This document shows, piece after piece, positions 30,535 through 32,862 of a stretch of DNA of 32,862 nucleotides; within the stretch, counting starts at the first letter, position 1; the number at the start of each line of letters is the position of its first letter. Origin of the DNA: Corallococcus sp. CA053C (lineage in GTDB: Bacteria > Myxococcota > Myxococcia > Myxococcales > Myxococcaceae); contig NZ_RAWA01000057.1 of NCBI RefSeq assembly GCF_003611675.1, forward strand, positions 1-32,862, in the 5' to 3' direction. The notes beneath the pieces are model-generated. The model had not been told where the DNA came from, ran no database searches, and saw only the letters and a program-made list of their open reading frames with translations. Position numbers and translations under genes: made by a program.

Positions 30535-31260
30535 TCATCCTCGCAATGCCATTGCGGCCTTCTGGGCCCGCTCCAGGCGGGCATTCACCGCGTCCCAGCT
30601 CACGTTCTGGAAGAAGGCGTCGATGTAGCGGGCGGCGGCCGCGCCGTAGTCCATCTGATAGGCGTGCTCATACATATCCATGACGAGCAACGGGTAGCCC
30701 TGGGCCAGGGCCTGACTGTGATTGCCGCTCCAGTACGTCTGGGGTTGGCCGGAGTGGAAGTTGTACATGAGGAGGACCCAGCCACTCCCGCCGCTCAGGC
30801 TGGCGCCGGTGGCCCGGAACTGCTCCTCCCACTTGCCGAAGTCCCCATGCGTCGCCGCGAGCAGCTTCTGGATGGAGCCGCCCGCCTTGCCGTCCCCGCC
30901 GAGGTTCCCGAAGTACGCCTCATGGAGGATCATCGAGTTCGTGAAGGTCAGCTCGCGCTCCTTCAGCCCACCGACCAGGAAGCCCGGCGTGTCCTTCGTC
31001 ACGCGCGCCAGCTCCTCCTCCACCTTGTTGAGGTTCTTCACCGCTCCGCCGTAGTTGTTCTCGTGGTGGCTGCGGAGGAGCTTCTCCGAGAGCCCCTTGA
31101 GCTTCGTCGGGTTGAAGGGCAGTGGCACCACCGCGTGCTTGCCGGGGCTCGGGGGGACTGCGGGCGGACGCGCGGGCTCGGCCGCCGCATGCCCTTCCGT
31201 GGTGAGCAGGAGGGTGGTACCCGCAGCCATCACTCCGGTCATCAGCTCACGTCGATTCAT
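30535..31260 (-). CDS. Exported Fe/Mn-type superoxide dismutase
   Basis: The enzyme turns superoxide into oxygen and hydrogen peroxide. From ATG 31260 the product has 241 residues. It begins with NRRELMTGVMAAGTTLLL, a twin-arginine-like signal followed by a Pro/Ala linker, so it is probably folded and then exported by Tat. Expected metal ligands align as His65 (in RSHHENNY), His113 (MILHEAYF), Asp195 and His199 (DMYEHAYQMDYG). In my alignment to E. coli FeSOD the second-sphere Tyr34 and His30 positions are not conserved, and the Gln position reads GNH. The core fold is intact. It converges with the exporter gene. Confidence 0.9.
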   Translation of the reverse strand: MNRRELMTGVMAAGTTLLLTTEGHAAAEPARPPAVPPSPGKHAVVPLPFNPTKLKGLSEKLLRSHHENNYGGAVKNLNKVEEELARVTKDTPGFLVGGLKERELTFTNSMILHEAYFGNLGGDGKAGGSIQKLLAATHGDFGKWEEQFRATGASLSGGSGWVLLMYNFHSGQPQTYWSGNHSQALAQGYPLLVMDMYEHAYQMDYGAAAARYIDAFFQNVSWDAVNARLERAQKAAMALRG

Positions 31261-31615
31261 CGCAACCCCCGGCTTCAGCAAGGCAAGGACACGTCCGGGT
31301 TCGAGCGTAGGACGAAGCCGCCGGCACCTCCCCCATGCCCAGAGCGAGGACTGTTGGCGCCGGGACGCGTTGGCCCCGTCAGCGCACCGGCAGGTTCGTC
31401 TTCCATGGGACAGGTCCTGGAGCCGCTGCGCTCATAGACACCGGAGGCGGAGGCTGCCCGCCCGGTGGGTGCGAGATGAGGACGCGCCTCCTCCTGCTGC
31501 GCCCCCGTCTCCGTGATACCCGGCAGCGGCCAGAGGGGCTTGGGCTCCACGTCAGAGCCATGGCGAAAGCTACCGCTCGCATCCCGGAGAGATGTCCAGC
31601 AGGTAGAGTGACTCC
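31261..31615. other. Intergenic region, nothing recognised
   Basis: This 355-base stretch separates the minus-strand dismutase gene from the plus-strand gene at 31616, so it should hold promoters for both. I found no convincing promoter pair, repeat, RNA gene or conserved coding segment in it. Confidence 0.5.
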
Positions 31616-32242
31616 ATGGGCTCCTACAACGTCGGTAGGCTCTTCAGTGAAATTGAGCGCGTGGTGAAGTCGGACGTCCCCGTCACGGAAGGACTCCTGC
31701 GTGTCATTCAATTCTGCGAAACCGCACGCCCTCACCCGGACTGGTCCGCTCTTCGTTCACTGGATATCGGGGGCGATCTCCAACAGCTCCAGCGGTGGCT
31801 CGAAACCGTCATGCGGCCGATGCCACCGCCAGCGCTGGTGACGGGTCTGTGGTTTGGCCTCTTCAACCCGGTCGTGCAGGGCCGCGTCACCGCGGACCTT
31901 CATCTTATCGGGGCACCCTACAGTGCGAATGACCCTGACTGGCTTTTCAGGCAGCGCTGGGGCGAGGACACGCCCGACGCGAACTCCGCCGTCCTTGATG
32001 CCATTCATCGCGTGGCTTACGGGCGCGAGAACGGCCTTGGGAACGACGCCGAATACCCCTTGTGCCTGGCGTACGCCGCGCTCGCTGTCAGGCACGTCGC
32101 AAAGCTCATGGGGCCCACGCTCCTGGGGGATGCCGCCCAGCGAGTCCTCCATGTCGGCTTCGACTCCGGCGATTTCCTATGCGTGGGTGCGGTCCAGAGA
32201 ACGGGGCTGATCTTCTCTCGAAACCGCGAAGTGATGACTTGA
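31616..32242 (+). CDS. Hypothetical protein, 208 residues
   Basis: The product is not recognised. It is soluble, with no signal peptide or membrane segment. Notable stretches are WSALRSLDIGGDLQQLQRWLE near 43-63, a LVTGLWFGLFNPV segment, GEDTPDANSAVLDAIHRVAYG near 115-135, and GNDAEYPLCLAYAALAVRHVAKLM near 142-165 given in part as AEYPLCLAYAALAVRHVAKL. The ribosome site before ATG 31616 is weak. Codon use is somewhat less GC-rich than in the T6SS genes. It stands alone between the dismutase and the tRNA. Immunity-like or stress roles would be guesses. Confidence 0.7.
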   Translation: MGSYNVGRLFSEIERVVKSDVPVTEGLLRVIQFCETARPHPDWSALRSLDIGGDLQQLQRWLETVMRPMPPPALVTGLWFGLFNPVVQGRVTADLHLIGAPYSANDPDWLFRQRWGEDTPDANSAVLDAIHRVAYGRENGLGNDAEYPLCLAYAALAVRHVAKLMGPTLLGDAAQRVLHVGFDSGDFLCVGAVQRTGLIFSRNREVMT

Positions 32243-32365
32243 TGCTCGCGGGGTGCGGGCGCCTCCCCGCACTGGACGCAAGCGGTCCAGGGCTTCCAGC
32301 GGATCCTTGCTTCGGCCTTCCGACCCTGCCCCCGCACAATGCGGAGGCCTGGGAGGTGCTGGGAC

Positions 32366-32384
32366 GCCCCCCGGGCAGGGGGGC
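32366..32384 (+). terminator. GC-rich hairpin after the hypothetical gene, weak terminator candidate
   Basis: A 7-bp stem (GCCCCCC with GGGGGGC) and a 5-base loop lie 124 bases after the stop at 32242. No T run follows, so it is a weak candidate. The rest of 32243-32465 shows nothing clear. Confidence 0.25.
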
Positions 32385-32465
32385 ACCGTGCCGAAGGTCA
32401 GCGGGTACAGACTCCTTCAGGAAGGATCGGGTCCTACGGTGCCGGAGGGCCCCGTTTCGAAGTTC

Positions 32466-32494
32466 TTGCGACGACGCGGCCGGCTCGATATAGG
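32466..32494 (+). promoter_or_regulatory. Promoter of the tRNA gene
   Basis: TTGCGA (32466-32471), a 17-base spacer and TATAGG (32489-32494) match the main sigma factor consensus at 4 of 6 positions each. The tRNA begins 14 bases later. The intervening GGGGCGGGGC is a GC-rich discriminator, typical of stable RNA promoters under growth-rate control. Confidence 0.6.
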
Positions 32495-32507
32495 GGCGGG
32501 GCTTCAC

Positions 32508-32581
32508 GGCCAGGTAGCTCACCTGGTTAGAGCGGCGGTCTCATAATCCGCAGGTAGTCGGTTCAAGTCCGACCCTGGCCA
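32508..32581 (+). tRNA. tRNA with anticodon CAT, probably elongator tRNA-Met
   Basis: The 74-base gene folds as a cloverleaf. The acceptor arm is GGCCAGG with CCTGGCC, the discriminator is A, the D-arm GCTC/GAGC, and the T-arm GTCGG/CCGAC with loop TTCAAGT. The anticodon loop CTCATAA carries CAT at 32542-32544. The G1-C72 pair rules out the initiator, which has an unpaired first base. Elongator Met is most likely; tRNA-Ile2, read after lysidine change of CAT, cannot be excluded by eye. The anticodon stem closes with a T:T mismatch (31:39). CCA is not encoded. Confidence 0.95.
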
Positions 32582-32583
32582 CT

Positions 32584-32625
32584 GCCCCGTCCCCGGGTTC
32601 TCCTGGGGACGGGGCATCGTTTTTT
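32584..32625 (+). terminator. Rho-independent terminator after the tRNA
   Basis: An 11-bp stem (GCCCCGTCCCC with GGGGACGGGGC) with a 10-base loop is followed by ATCG and six Ts at 32620-32625. It starts three bases after the tRNA end. This is a standard intrinsic terminator. Confidence 0.9.
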
Positions 32626-32701
32626 CCGGCCCGTCGCTCCGGGGGACGTCCATGTCCGAAAACGGCCAGACAGCCCGGGTCCCCTGTGGGAGCTTGGCCC
32701 C

Positions 32702-32862
32702 ATGAACGGCCTGGACCCCGCCGCCTGCTATCGCGCGCTCACCACGCGGGACACCCGCTTCGACGGGCGCTTCTTCACGGCCGTGAAGACGACGCGCATC
32801 TACTGCCGCCCCGTCTGCCCGGCCCGCGCCCCCCGCTTCGAGAACTGCACCTTCTACCCCTC
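32702..32862 (+). CDS. Ada/AlkA-type DNA alkylation repair protein, 3' end cut
   Basis: Only 53 codons are present before the right edge. The frame from ATG 32702 (GGGAG upstream) gives [28 protein letters not shown] given in part as [20 protein letters not shown], then NCTFYP. This is the zinc-binding Ada N-terminal domain, with the first two zinc Cys in YCRPVCP; one of them in Ada accepts methyl groups from DNA phosphates. In this setting the rest is usually an AraC-like region plus either an AlkA glycosylase or a methyltransferase domain. Which of these follows cannot be seen. Confidence 0.88.
   Translation, partial: MNGLDPAACYRALTTRDTRFDGRFFTAVKTTRIYCRPVCPARAPRFENCTFYP

Noticed and set aside
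32272-32290. Small hairpin CTGGAC/GTCCAG after the gene at 31616
   Set aside because: Only 6 bp with a 7-base loop and no T run; such stems are common by chance in GC-rich DNA.

Overview
The window is GC-rich, about 70% by eye, and reads as a myxobacterial chromosome of the Myxococcus/Corallococcus type. Evidence is the strong third-position GC bias, the type VI secretion (T6SS) gene order with HEAT-repeat and DUF2169/DUF4150 accessory genes, and the mix of chemoreceptor and binding-protein genes. No rRNA, CRISPR array, insertion sequence or phage was recognised. The left and right edges each cut a gene.

Region 1 (1-10691, + strand) is T6SS core: tssA (5' cut), tssB, tssC, hcp, tssE, tssF, tssG, clpV/tssH and a lipoprotein. 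The membrane complex genes tssJ, tssK, tssL and tssM are absent and may lie to the left. Two expression details stand out: a perfect 11-bp hairpin directly after hcp, and a clpV reading frame whose only well-placed start is the rare codon ATC.

Region 2 (10756-19818, + strand) is the spike and cargo section. It holds VgrG, a DUF4123 adaptor overlapping it by ATGA, a small helical protein, a membrane-anchored candidate effector with a possible immunity partner, an unknown 228-residue protein, a DUF2169 protein, a DUF4150 PAAR-like tip, and an 866-residue HEAT-repeat protein fused to a ketosynthase-like domain that has lost its catalytic residues.

Region 3 (19828-22491, - strand) is a compact four-gene operon convergent with region 2: a DUF6484 protein, an AHH/HNH-type nuclease toxin, an Imm11-like protein and an Imm49-like protein. 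I read it as a T6SS cargo and self-protection cassette.

Region 4 (22689-27992, - strand) runs from a PhnD-like binding protein through a LivK-like binding protein and a methyl-accepting chemotaxis protein to a glycosyltransferase. No transporter permease is present, so the binding proteins may be sensory.

Region 5 (27993-32862) is mixed: a kinase-like sequence scrap, a conserved unknown gene, a drug/metabolite-type exporter with a His-rich tail, an exported Fe/Mn superoxide dismutase, an orphan gene, a tRNA with anticodon CAT carrying a recognisable promoter and terminator, and the start of an Ada/AlkA-type DNA repair gene.

The best candidates for undescribed biology are the HEAT/pseudo-ketosynthase protein in its DUF2169-DUF4150 setting, the small candidate effector module at 13608-14966, and the doubly immunised AHH toxin cassette.
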